Shown here: positions 16,843 through 27,519 of the stretch, in pieces
How the letters are laid out: each line of letters opens with the position of its first letter
Position numbering within the stretch: position 1 is the stretch's first letter
DNA from: Thalassiosira profunda
Lineage: Eukaryota; Bacillariophyta; Thalassiosirophyceae; Thalassiosirales; Thalassiosiraceae
DNA length: 31,484 bases
Assembly: GCA_036939355.1 (NCBI GenBank)
Contig: JALLAP010001093.1
Span: forward strand, 1-31,484
Reading direction: 5' to 3'
Program-made: the position numbers and the translations under genes
The notes under the pieces: generated by a model
Told to the model about the DNA's origin: nothing
The model's input: only the letters and a program-made list of their open reading frames with translations
The model's database searches: none

Positions 16843-19790
16843 ATGGGACGCAGGTACAAGAACAACAAGAAGTGGGGCCGGAAGCGCAAGGCCGACGAGA
16901 AGTCGGCCAAGTCAACGAAGGAGCGCAAAAATGGGGGGTGGAACCCCGCCACCAACTCCAACGCCAAGTTCGAGGCGTATTACAGCCTGGTGGGGCTGCA
17001 CGATACGCGCTACGACGAGGAGAAGAAGGAGTTTGTGCCCTGTCAAAACGATGCGGAGAAGACCGCCGAGCGGGACCTGTACATGTCTACCTTGCGGTCG
17101 ATTTTGCCGGCGTCGTTCCGCATCGATCGGTCGCTGGATCCGACCATCCAGCAGACGCTGCTGGAGGAGATGCGCGAGTTTACCGGGAAGGAGATGGAGT
17201 TGGAAGTGGAGCTGCCGCGGCGGAGCGCCCCTATTGGTGGCATGAAGACGATTCTGGACCAGGGCGCCGATGGAGAAAAAGAGGCCGATGGCGCGCCAGA
17301 GGCAGAGGGGAAGGTGGCCAAGGTTGCAAACGATGGCGATGCCACTGCAAATGAAAACGACGAGTCCGCAAAAGAGGACGACGGACCCATCCTCGTCAAG
17401 CGCACCGTCGCCCCCGCCAAGCCCATCCCCTTCGTGTCACACCGTGGCACTACATTGGGCTACCAGCTGTCGGTCGATCGGTCCACCCTCCGTCGGAACA
17501 AGTCCCTCGAACCGTTGCACTCCTGGCTCAAGATTCACACCGACTGCGGCCACATTACGCGGCAGGAGACCGTCAGCATGATCCCGCCGGTGGTGTTGGA
17601 TGCGAAGGAGGGCATGAGCGTGCTGGACATGTGCGCGGCTCCGGGGAGCAAGACGTGCCAGCTGCTGGAAGTCGTCGGGGGATTGGCCCACGCGTCCGAG
17701 AATGGCAATGGGGAGAGCAACGGTGCCGAGCTGGAGCCCAAGGGGTACGTGGTGGCGAACGACGCGGATCCCAAGAGGGCGTACATGCTCGTCAACCAAC
17801 TGCGGCGGATGAACAGCCCCTCCGTCTTCGTGACCTCGTGCGATGGGCAGTACTTTCCGATCTTGGACGACAAGTCGGTCCGCGGGACGGAGAGGGAGGG
17901 CACGTTCGATCGGGTGCTGTGCGACGTGCCCTGTTCGGGAGATGGGACCGTGCGAAAGAATCCGGGGATATGGAAGCACTGGAACCAGCTCGGGAGCCTG
18001 TCGCTGCACCCGCTCCAGTTGTCGATCGCCCTGCGCGGGGCGCGGCTGACCAATGTGGGCGGATACTTAGTGTATTCGACCTGTTCGATGAATCCCGTGG
18101 AAAACGAGAGCGTGGTGGCCGAACTCCTCCGCATCGCCAACGGCGCCTTGGTGTTGGAGGACCCGCGCGATCGCATGGAAGGTTTAATCGCCCGCCCCGG
18201 CTGGAATTCGTGGTGCGTATTGCGGGAGAATTCGCGCCATAGCACCCGCAAGAAGATGAAGGCGTGGCACAAGAAGAACAATTCCAAAATGTCGGAGAAG
18301 CGGAAGGAGTGGGAAGAGAAGCGGGAGAAGGGAGAATGTCCTCCGCCGAAGGAGCGGGAGGCGGAGAAGGTCGAGGAGGACAAGGAGNGAGAAGCGGGAG
18401 AAGGGAGAATGTCCTCCGCCGAAGGAGCGGGAGGCGGAGAAGGTCGAGGAGGACGAGGAGTACACGCCCAGTCCGTACGATACCATCCCCTACGTGCCAC
18501 CTGCGACGTGGGACGAGGCGGCGCTGCGCGAACGGACGACCTCGCTGGGCTTCCTCGAGTACGCTTCTTATGATGAGGTCGAGCCCGAGTGGCGCCGGCG
18601 CGTCCGGGCGTCGGTATTCCCGCCCACTGCGGAGGAGGCGACCAAGCTGGAATTGCACAAGTGCCTTCGGTGCTTGCCGCAGGACATGGACACGGGCGGC
18701 TTCTTCGTGGCACTGTTGAAGAAGGTGAAGCCTCTGGGAAAGGATGCCAATGAGAGGATGAACGCGATGGCGCGGGAGTCGAGGGGTGGCGTTGACGTGG
18801 ATGCGCACTTGAGCAAAGGCAGGAATGGAGGGAAGGCGGAGAAAAAGAGCGCCGATGGCGAGGCAACAGAGGACGTTGTCATGACGGAGTCGTCGGCTGC
18901 GGAGGAGACCTCTGCGACAGAAGACAAGACGGATGCCGAACCGGCCGCTGAAGCGAAGAAAGCGGAAGAGAAAGGAGAGGAGGAGATGGTCCAAAAAGCG
19001 CCAGTGGGCAAGATCGGCATGCGCCACAAGCACAAGAAGCAGGGCGACGTCGGCAAGGAGGATTTCATGCCCTGCGACCCCTCCCTCTTGCCCGCCTTGG
19101 TGGAGGAGTACGGCCTGGCGCCCACCTTTCNAGGATTTCATGCCCTGCGACCCCTCCCTCTTGCCCGCCTTGGTGGAGGAGTACGGCCTGGCGCCCACCT
19201 TTCCGAAAGATCAGATCTTCGTCCGCGCATCAGGCGAGGCCAAGGTCCTCTACTTTCTCTCTGGGTCCATCAAGAGCGAGCTGATCGATCGCGGCATCCA
19301 GGACCGAGTGACGGTGATCAACTCGGGGTTGAAGTGCTTCGAGCGGTGCAGCCTGCAAGACAAACAGGTTGGATATCGGCTTGCGCAGGAGGGAATCCAG
19401 TACGTCGTGCCGCACATGACCAAGCGGATGCTGAGCGCCGGAATGGACGACTTCTACGCCTGCAACAAGACCGGCTTCATTCCGTTGGACAAATTCAGCG
19501 AATCGTTCCAAAAGGCGTTGGAAGAGGTGACGACGGGCTCGTTCATCGTGGCGCTCGAGGGCTACGAGAAGGACGTCTCGAAGAAGATGTATCTGGCCAT
19601 GTGGAGGCGTTCAAACTGCGTGAACTGCTTCGTCACTAAGATCGAGATGGATGCGATTTTGTCCAAGATGAAGGCTCTTGGGTACGTCGCCCCGGAGGAG
19701 GACGTCGCCCCGAAAAAGGAAGATGAGACGGCCGGTAAGGTTGTTGACGAACCAGCCGACGCTGCCAAAGAAGAGATGGATACAAACTAA
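16843..19790 (+). CDS. NSUN2: tRNA (cytosine-5) methyltransferase, NSUN2 type
   Basis: Single exon. With two 73-bp contig overlaps removed the frame is continuous, 933 aa. It transfers methyl from SAM to C5 of cytosine in tRNA. Motifs: SAM-binding C264-A-A-P-G-S-K-T after SVLDM; D361-V-P-C-S-G-D-G-T (motif IV, Cys364, product release); Y411-S-T-C-S-M-N-P-V-E-N (motif VI, Cys414, nucleophile). The N-terminus is basic (GRRYKNNKKWGRKRKAD), suiting nuclear or nucleolar localisation. A family-typical FxxYY region lies near residue 46 (FEAYYSLVGL). After the catalytic core there is a long Lys/Glu-rich insert (about 470-520), then a conserved region with YDTIPYVPPATWDE and an acidic linker. The C-terminal region with ASGEAKVLYFLSGSIK and VGYRLAQEGIQYVVPHM resembles the PUA-like tail of NSUN2. 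It converges on the STT3 gene with 93 bp between stop codons. E2F-like sites upstream hint at cell-cycle control. Confidence 0.93.
18316..18460. repeat. 72-bp direct repeat around single N (assembly overlap)
   Basis: Copies 18316-18387 and 18389-18460 flank the N at 18388 and differ at one base (gacaaggag versus gacgaggag). Deleting one copy and the N restores the NSUN2 frame from EKVEEDKE/DEE into YTPSPYDTIPY. Confidence 0.93.
19059..19203. repeat. 72-bp direct repeat around single N (assembly overlap)
   Basis: Copies 19059-19130 and 19132-19203 are identical around the N at 19131. Deleting one copy and the N gives DFMPCDPSLLPALVEEYGLA continuing into PTFPKDQIFVRASGEAK. Confidence 0.95.
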
Positions 19791-19883
19791 AGCTAATGGT
19801 AGCCAGATCTATCTAATCCAAGTCGTCTCCTTTTCATGCGAGCCTCTCTCCGTAGACACCGCCAACCTACAGCGCTGTCCGTG

Positions 19884-22800
19884 CTACAGCTCGTCGCTCA
19901 AATCCAGCGGGGTGATGCCATCTTTGTCTCTAAGCCTCTCGCTCACGCCCAGGCTCTTCAACAGCTTGACCATCCGCGGGCGGTTGTGCTCGTGCGCCCA
20001 CCACATGGGCCCGCGCCCATCCTTGCTTNTTCAACAGCTTGACCATCCGCGGGCGGTTGTGCTCGTGCGCCCACCACATGGGCCCGCGCCCATCCTTGCT
20101 TCGCACGTGCGCGTACATGGGCGCATTCTTCACCAGATCTTTGAAGGCGTCGAAATCGCCGTGCGAAATCAAGCCATAGACGGCCGAGGTGGCGTCGGAA
20201 TCTTCCCAGCGCTGGTTGAGGTCGCGGATTTCCTCCGCGGTCAGAGGCTCGCTTGAAGGCATGCCATAGTCGCCCATTGCCTCGCGTTCCTTCTTCTCTC
20301 GGATTTGGGCCCTCCTTCGCGCTTTTTCCGGGTCGCTCAGGTGCTCCATGTACTTCTTTTGGTACTCGTCGTCGGCCTCAGTTTGGGCGTTGAAGTCCTC
20401 GAGCTGCTTGAAGTCCTTCTTGGACTGGAGAACCTTTTGCAGACCAGGCGGGTACTGCCCCGGACAGTACCAGCTCCCAGGAGCATCGCACTGACGATTG
20501 TTGAGGACCCATTCCTTGCTTTCCTTCGAGACGCTCAGCACCCGGTAGATACGCACGTTGCCATGTTGGCTTTTGTACACCTCCTTGAACCGATTCTTGT
20601 CCACCTCGACTCCCGGGACGATGCCGTTGCTGTGCAATCGGAACAGGAGGCTCTCCCGCATCATTGGCGATGGTTGTCCGCCAGGGATGGAGAATCGGGA
20701 ACAGGTGGGATCGCCGGGGCACATGTGCCGGTAGACCGAGTTGGCAATTCTTGCCAGGTGTGGACTCTTGGCCAGGTCGTCGCCTCCGCCACCGGTCCAC
20801 AGCAACACGTAGTCGGCCAGATGGCGTGCAATCCTGTGTCCGTCCTTCANCGTCGCCTCCGCCACCGGTCCACAGCAACACGTAGTCGGCCAGATGGCGT
20901 GCAATCCTGTGTCCGTCCTTCAGCGGACTCGTCAGCGCCCGGCCAAGGAGAGCAATGTGCTCGTGGTTCCACGTGTTTCCGTCTGCAATTGTCGTACGAT
21001 TGGCAATCGCCGTGATTTGGTATCCATAATCCCACCAGGCCATGATGCGAGAGTCTTCAGGTGTGTTATCACGAAGCCACCAATACGCCTCGCGGTAGTC
21101 GTCCACGAGAATCTTGCTGCCATCGTTTCTTTGTCCGTGGAAGAGGATCGTCGGATGGCTCATTTGCGTCGCCATCATTTGACACGCCTCCTGGAAGTCC
21201 CTGATATGGGGTTGGGCTCCCGAGTAAAGATAGTAGGACAGGACGAGCCATGCCACGCGAACAGCCAGCTGGAAGACCAAGTTGGGCAGCTCAGGCGCGC
21301 TGGCTTCAGTATCTGTTTCTGAGTTCTCAGCAGACTTCGCGGCCTTCTTCTTTGCATCCTTCTTGGCGCCATTTGACTTCTTTGCCTTCTCGGCAACTGG
21401 CTTTTCTTCCGCGACTTCCTCTTCGCCATTGTCGAAAAGCTCCCACACATCTAAGCTAAATCCGCAGACGCCCTCCACGCAAAATCCAGCCACGCGGCCA
21501 ACCAACATGCCGCCGAGCACGCTCGCAATGGGAGCTGTAAGTAGAATCAAGCGAACCATCTTATGGCTGAAGAAGTAAGCGGCCATGCCATAAACCAACA
21601 AAAAGGAGGATGCATCGTTGCTGTATCCTGCAGCCACCATTGCAAATCCAAGTGGCGAGAGCTTGGCGACGATTTGCAAGTATTGATCGTAGGCACCTTG
21701 CTGTGCTGGTTGGTGCTCTGCCACCGAGTCGACCAGAGGGTTGCCTGTCTTCACGTGCTTCACAAAGAGCCCACGAACACGGGCGGAAATAGGGCCAAAG
21801 AAGCCGGTTGGCCAAAGCACGGCGGCAATGCCAACCAACGCAACGCCCACCAGGCCAAAGCATTTCACTCTCAGCTTCCACACCTGCCCCCGGCTCAAGT
21901 TGTCGCGCGTTCGAACCCTCTCGCAGAATTCCACGAATTGCAGCCCCACAAATACCAACAGAGGCCCCAATTGCTCCAGGGAACGCAACGGCGTCAATCC
22001 GACGACAGGGACGCGGGTGGCCAAAGCAGTCCCCACCAGGTAAAAGGCGCTGTACGCCGCATGCAGTTTCGATGAATGCCGTCCCAACAGCACCAGGGTT
22101 CCCGCGTGGACGCCAACAAGGTTGATTACGAAGACGTATCCACCCCACGCCGCCACCATGTTAAAGTAGGCGAGGCCTGTCAGCGCCCCAAAGAAGGCCG
22201 CCGCCTTTGTCTCCTTCGACAGCTCGAATCCCAGGTCCTGCTTTTCTCGAATGTGCATGCCCACCTTGTCGTCCTTCTCTGCAATAGTGACACCTCGCTT
22301 CTCCGGGATGCCTCTCAGCGACCGCGTCCACGAAAAGAAGACCAGCGTCATGGCAAACATGGCCACGCTCTCGTTGTCGAATCCTCCGCCAACTGAACGC
22401 ATGATGTGAGCCGGCACAATGGACATGAAGAACATGGTGGCGACAAAGGAGAAGAGGGATGCCGTCTGCAGGGAGCTCGTCGTATGAGGGCGGCCAGCTG
22501 CATCCTCTAGCCCCAAAGTGCCCACGAGCGAATTCCGGGTTGGCCGGAGGATCGTTTTGATCAAATATCCAATCACGGGGACTTGGTCCAGCGCGGTCCC
22601 GAACCGGCTCCCCCCGCCGTAGCCAAAGTCGGCCGAGCACTCAAGAGCCATCAAACCGGTGGTGAGGGTGGCCAACGCCCCAAACCACGCGGGGAGGAGG
22701 CAGCACACGTCGTTCAGGCTCATCTCCTGCCACTTCATCCCCGCCGATCCCATGAGCGACGCCACCGCGGACATGGCCCTCGATCCGATCGGGGATGCCG

Positions 22801-23360
22801 CAATCTGCCTCGACACCTCCAGTGCATCCTTGGCCTCCACTCTCTCCGGGATGGCCATCCCCAGCCAGTCCTTGATCCCAAACCACACGGGCAGCCACGA
22901 CTTTGCAAGCCAAACGGCCGTCACCTGCATCCCCGGGTAGATTGTCGTGCCTACCGGACGCCCGAGGGGATACCACACCTTGTAATCGAACCAGGTGGCG
23001 AACTTGGCCCATCCGTTATCATAGAGGTAGGTGGCGGCGCGGTAGTTGAAGTACGGGTCGAATTCGTGGATGACTGTGCGCAGTAGTTTCAACGATTTGC
23101 AAAGCAACAAAGACGGTCAGCACCTGTGAAGAGAGCACACAAGATGTGCACAAAGATACACCATCGCGGGAAACCAACTCACTGTAGCCGAAATTGTTGA
23201 TGGCGTGGAGGCGGATGTTGTACGCTTCAGCGAGGAGCGTCCGGCATTGAGTGAAGGTCAGCCAGGCGAGGAGCAGGCAGAGGAGGGGGCGGACGACCGT
23301 GTCGACGAGGCTGGAGGATTTGCCCGCGCTTGGGGCGGCTGCTGCGGCGGCGTCCCCCAT
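19884..23360 (-). CDS. STT3: oligosaccharyltransferase catalytic subunit STT3, copy 1, with ankyrin-like tail
   Basis: Exon 1 23360-23183, exon 2 23073-19884. With two 73-bp contig overlaps removed the frame is exact, 1073 aa. It transfers the lipid-linked glycan to Asn in N-x-S/T in the ER lumen. Evidence: first luminal loop HEFDPYFNYRAATYLYDNG, YPLGRPVGTTIYPGMQ, MRSVGGGFDNESVA, SVAEHQ (SVSE-type motif), many hydrophobic segments, and the signature W739-W-D-Y-G followed by TTIADGNTWNHEHIALLG. A Lys/Glu-rich insert (EEVAEEKPVAEKAKKSNG) lies in a loop. Compared with copy 2 it has extra sequence near IKDWLGMAIPERVEAKDALE. The last 80 or so residues (about 990-1073) hold SKDGRGPMWWAHEHNRPRMV and a DGITPLDL-type end, an ankyrin-like module not usual in STT3. 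The start at 23360 is the first in-frame ATG (MGDAAAAAAPSAGKSSSLVD). Confidence 0.93.
19957..20101. repeat. 72-bp direct repeat around single N (assembly overlap)
   Basis: Copies 19957-20028 and 20030-20101 are identical around the N at 20029. It lies in the ankyrin-like tail of STT3 copy 1; removal gives SKDGRGPMWWAHEHNRPRMV running into LLKSLGVSERLRDKDG. Confidence 0.95.
20778..20922. repeat. 72-bp direct repeat around single N (assembly overlap)
   Basis: Copies 20778-20849 and 20851-20922 are identical around the N at 20850. Removal restores LKDGHRIARHLADYVLLWTG followed by GGGDDLAKSPHLARIAN, downstream of WWDYG in STT3 copy 1. Confidence 0.95.
23074..23182 (-). other. intron (109 bp) of STT3 copy 1
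   Basis: On the minus strand the donor is GTGAGT at 23182 and the acceptor AG ends at 23074 (ctgcgcacAG). Splicing joins AINNFGY to IIHEFDPYFNYRA, the conserved first luminal loop of STT3. Confidence 0.8.
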
Positions 23361-24012
23361 GCTCGCTAGTCGAGTTGGAGGCGGTCGATGCAGGGCTGGG
23401 TGGGGAGCTGGCGGCGATGCAACCCAAGCGGGGAGCAAGGGGCGTGGACGAGTTGGCCGCCGGCGCCAGGTGGAAATGTGCGGCCAGCCAGGCTTGGGGA
23501 TAGGGCTTACCAATGGACAAACTAATCGTTTGTATCACCGATACACCTCTTTTCTATCTACTAGTGGTTGTTTACCTAACTACATTTACACACCCCCGAT
23601 TTGGATCTTTGGTAGCAATGCGGCTACTTAGCCGCGGATAAAATGACAGTGATTTTGGGCACTTCGGATAAGAATTTTATCCGCTTATCCGCTCTCAAAG
23701 CTAGTAGCAGCGCCTAGCTTTGGCAATCCAGGACCAGCCTCAGGCCCGGCCTGACCTATGTACGTCTAAGTACGTATCATACGTGTAGGAACTGCTACTA
23801 TATGTACGTAGGAACTCAGGTAGCTAAATCCTGGATAGAACTGCAGGGCTGACCGGATAAGTAGCCGCATGGTTAATCTTTGGTCTTTTGCTTGCAAACG
23901 CCCACAACACCCAGCGGCGCCTCTCCTGTTGGCGTTGGCCGTTGGCTTGGTCGGTACAAGGATCGGGCGACGCACTACGGAGACGTCGTCGCGCCCTCAA
24001 CCACTCAGAGTC
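23361..24012. promoter_or_regulatory. intergenic region between the two divergent STT3 genes
   Basis: 652 bp between the start codons. It contains a set of nested inverted repeats at 23620-23691, several TACGTA-type words (about 23758-23812, including gtaggaact twice), and an in-frame upstream ATG at 23869 that could extend STT3 copy 2 by 48 residues. It is probably a shared promoter for co-expression. Confidence 0.5.
23620..23691. repeat. nested and competing inverted repeats with GGATAA words
   Basis: Three pairs overlap: gcggct (23620-23625) with agccgc (23630-23635); gcggataaaat (23634-23644) with attttatccgc (23674-23684); cggataag (23665-23672) with cttatccg (23684-23691). Because arms are shared, the hairpins are mutually exclusive. 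The words ggataag and tagccgc recur at about 23856-23868. Confidence 0.6.
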
Positions 24013-27000
24013 ATGGCGGGCAAATCCTCGTCCGCGTCGGCGGCCAAGCCTGCAGAGTCCTCCTCGGACCACCTCCTGAACCTCGTGTGGATCGGCGCGG
24101 TCGTCTACGGCGCAGCGATCTTCCTCTCGAACGCCTACGCGATCCGCCTCCAGGCCATTCAGGAGTTCGGGCCGGTCATTCACGAGTTCGATCCGTATTT
24201 CAACTGGAGGGCGACCCAGGTGCGTGTCTATCCAGGGTGTGGTGAAAACGGTGCATGTGAATAATTGCAACGCCACCCGCCCATCTCACAATTGCAATCT
24301 TCTCTCTCCAACATCTCTAGTACCTCTACGAGAATGGCGCCAAAAAATTCTTCAACTGGTTCGACCACCTGGTCTGGTACCCCCTCGGCCGTCCCGTTGG
24401 CACCACAATCTACCCTGGCATGCAGTTCACGGCCGTGTGGCTCAAGCGCTACCTCATCGGCGACCGCATGAGCCTCAACGACGTCTGCTGCTACATCCCC
24501 GCCTGGTTCGGCGTCGTGGCCTCCGTGTTGGTGGGGTGCATCGCATACGAGGCGAGCCTGCCCCAGAACACGGGGGGAAGCATCTTCGCGGTGGCGTTCG
24601 ATCGACCACCTGGTCTGGTACCCCCTCGGCCGTCCCGTTGGCACCACAATCTACCCCGGCATGCAGTTCACGGCCGTGTGGCTCAAGCGCTACCTCGTCG
24701 GCGACCGCATGAGCCTCAACGACGTCTGCTGCTACATCCCGGCGTGGTTCGGCGTCGTGGCCTCCGTGTTGGTGGGGTGCATCGCGTACGAGGCGAGCCT
24801 GCCCCAGAACACGGGGGGAAGCATCTTCGCGGTGGCGTTCGACGCCCTGCGGGGACGATACGCGAGCGAGAGCTCCATGGCAGGGGAGGCGCAGTCGCGG
24901 TTCCTTGGACTGGCCTCCCCGGCGGTGGAGTGCGCGCTCTTCGCCATGGGATTTATGGGTGTGGTGCCGGCCCACCTGATGCGTTCCGTGGGCGGGGGAT
25001 ACGACAACGAGAGCGTGGCGGTGACGGCCATGACGTCGACGTTCTACCTTTGGATGAGGAGCCTTCGCAACAAGGAGGAGAAGAGCTACCTGTTCGCAGT
25101 GTTGGCGGGCCTGGCGTACTTTTACAGTGAGTTGCTCTGTACTATGCAATTGCTTGCATCCAGCAAGATGAGAAGGCGCTAACATTTTTCTGGAACAGTG
25201 GTTGCCGCCTGGGGAGGCTACGTCTTTGTCCTGAACTTGATCGGCGTCCACGCGGCTGTTTTGGTGCTTCTGGGAAGGTTCTCCACCAAGGTGTACCTCT
25301 CCTACACGTTGTTCTACGTGATTGGGACCGCGCTGGCGATTCAGGTCCCTGTCGTGGGATGGACTCCGCTGAAGTCTCTGGAGCAATTAGGACCGTGCGC
25401 CGTGTTCCTCGGATACCAGGTGCTGCAGTACTGCGAGGTCCAGCGCAAACAGAAGAAGATGAGCCGGAAGGAGGCGTGGAAGTTCCGTGTCCAGATCTTC
25501 GTCACGTCGCTGGCCATCGTCAGCTTGCTGATTGTGGTGGTGACGCCGAAATCCTACTTTGGTCCCATCTCCTCTCGTGTGCGCGGACTCTTTGTGCCTC
25601 ACACGAAGACTGGAAACCCTCTCGTGGACAGTGTTGCTGAACACCAGGCTGCATCGAATCAGGCGTACTGGCAGTACCTGCACATCCTCTGCTTCCTGGC
25701 TCCGATGGGCTTTCTCATGGTGCTATTCCGCTTCGGGGACTCGGTGGCCTTCCTTTTTGTTTATGCCCTGACCGCCTACTTCTTCTCGCACAAGATGGTC
25801 CGGCTCATCCTTCTCACTGGCCCCATCGCCAGTGCATTGGGTGGCATTGCGGTTGGAAGGATTGTTTCGTGGTCCATCTCTGTGTTGTTGGGAGAGGACG
25901 AGGAAGAAGAGGAGAGCGAGCCAGTGAAAGCGAATGGCAAGTCGGATGGCAAGTCCAAATCGGAGGGCAAAAAGAAGAAGGCAAAGAAAGTGAAGAAGGA
26001 TGAGAGTCTTGCTGGACTTGCCGCCATTCGCGATGGATTCGCCGAAGCCTCCAAATCGAAGGAGGGCAAAATTGTTAAGACGATCGCGGCCACGATCATG
26101 CTGGGCTCCCTCTACATGCAGGCCAGCACGTTCAAAACCTACGCCTGGAGAATCTCCGCGAGTTTGTCCAACCCGTCCATCATCCTCAAGGGCCAGACTC
26201 GCGAGGGCAACATCATCAAAGTCGACGATTACCGCGAGGCGTATTGGTGGCTCCGCGACAACACGCCCGAGGACGCGCGCATCATGGCGTGGTGGGATTA
26301 CGGCTACCAGATCACCGGCATTGCCAATCGCACCACCATTGCCGACGGCAATACGTGGAACCACGAGCACATTGCTCTCCTCGGCAAAACGCTGACTGGA
26401 CCCGTCGAGGAGGGGTATTCGATTGCGCGCCACCTGGCGGACTACGTCTTGATATGGGGCGGCGGCGGAGGCGACGATTTGGCCAAGAGCCCGCACCTGG
26501 CGAGGATTGCGAACTCGGTGTATCGCGATCATTGCCCCGGAGATGTCACCTGCCGTGCGTTTGGCTTTGTGGTAAGTACGCTTCCTGACGCTGCCCTTTG
26601 ATGAGATGGTTTGGCTGATATCCTCATTTCTCTCAATTTCTAGGATCGGAAAGGGACGCCGTCGCCAATGATGGAAAAGAGCTTCCTCTACGCCCTGCAC
26701 AGCCACCAGCTGAAGCCCGGAGTGACGGTGGACCCGACAAAGTTTGAGCACGTCTTCCGCAGTAAGTACGGCAAGGTCCGCATTTACAGGATCCTCGGCG
26801 TGTCCCAGGAGAGCAAGAAGTGGGTGGTGGAGAATCGCGAGTGCGACGCCGGAGGTTGGTTCTGCCCCGGCAAATACCCTCCGGCGCTGCAAGAGATCCT
26901 CTCTTCAAAGAAGGACTTCGCGCAGCTGGAGGATTTCAACCGCGGCGACAGCGACGAGGATTACCAGAAGGAGTATTTTGAGAACCTCAACAACCCAGAG

Positions 27001-27369
27001 ATGGCGAGGAAGCGCGCCGAAATGAAGCGGAAGGAGCTGGGGCTGGACGAACAGGTCGACGCCAAGCCGCGGGTCAAAAAGACACTGTCGGACGACGAGA
27101 AGGTCGAAATCTACAGCACGTGGGAGGACACGGAGGATACCACCCTCATGTGGAAGATCGTGACGAGCAACGCCGTGGACGACCTGAAGCGATGGCTCGA
27201 GGCCGATCCCGGCGCCGCCTGGCTCCGCAGCTCCGACGGCCGGGGCCCCATGTGGTGGGCCTTCGAATCGAAGAGCCAGGACATTGTCACGATTCTGATG
27301 AAGATGGGCGTGCCGCATGAGGACAAGGACAAGAACGGGCTGTCGCCGGTCGATATCTTGAAGGAGTAG
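24013..27369 (+). CDS. STT3: oligosaccharyltransferase catalytic subunit STT3, copy 2, with ankyrin-like tail
   Basis: Exons 24013-24219, 24321-25126, 25199-26571, 26644-27369. Exon 2 contains a 241-bp duplication (24361-24842) that breaks the frame; with one copy removed the product is 956 aa. Same reaction as copy 1. Motifs: IHEFDPYFNWRATQ, YPLGRPVGTTIYPGMQ, LMRSVGGGYDNESVA, SVAEHQ, W622-W-D-Y-G, TTIADGNTWNHEHIALLG. About a dozen hydrophobic segments are visible before the WWDYG domain, and the cytosolic or luminal loop at about 495-535 is Lys/Glu-rich. Residues about 875-956 form an ankyrin-like tail (SSDGRGPMWWAFESKSQDIV, then DKNGLSPVDILKE). The start at 24013 gives MAGKSSSASAAKP just before the first membrane helix; the ATG at 23869 in the same frame is an alternative. 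The paralogue lies head to head, 652 bp away, and shares the tail, so the tail predates the duplication. Confidence 0.92.
24220..24320 (+). other. intron 1 of STT3 copy 2 (101 bp)
   Basis: Donor GTGCGT at 24220, acceptor catctctAG ending at 24320. It joins FNWRATQ to YLYENGAKKFFNWFDHLVW. It contains attgcaa words at 24264 and 24290. Confidence 0.85.
24361..24842 (+). repeat. 241-bp near-identical tandem copies inside STT3 exon 2
   Basis: Copy A 24361-24601 and copy B 24602-24842 begin tcgaccacctggtctggtac and differ at five bases by eye. Four of these are at third or otherwise mild positions; one changes RYLIGD to RYLVGD. The length is not a multiple of 3, so keeping both would destroy the gene. 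About 2 percent divergence fits two alleles placed end to end by the assembler. Confidence 0.85.
25127..25198 (+). other. intron 2 of STT3 copy 2 (72 bp)
   Basis: Donor GTGAGT at 25127, acceptor ttctggaacAG ending at 25198; cgctaac before the T tract is a good branch-point match. Splicing joins GLAYFY to MVAAWGGYVFVLN in frame. Confidence 0.88.
26572..26643 (+). other. intron 3 of STT3 copy 2 (72 bp)
   Basis: Donor GTAAGT at 26572, acceptor caatttctAG ending at 26643, with ggctgat as a possible branch point. It joins CRAFGFV to DRKGTPSPMMEKSFL, phase 0. Confidence 0.88.
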
Positions 27370-27519
27370 CGATAGACCGGAAGTAACTGCAAGGTTCATT
27401 CACTTTGACTTGCTTTGGCTTGGGCTGAATGAAAGTAAACCTCATAGGGGCGGGAGGGAAGGAGGGAGGCCCAAAGTGCGCACGCCACGCACTTGGAAGC
27501 GAGTTGCAGTTGCTCTTCC

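Noticed and set aside
24361..24842. Real exon duplication in STT3 copy 2
   Set aside because: The 241-bp length breaks the frame and would duplicate a transmembrane region; an assembly cause is simpler.
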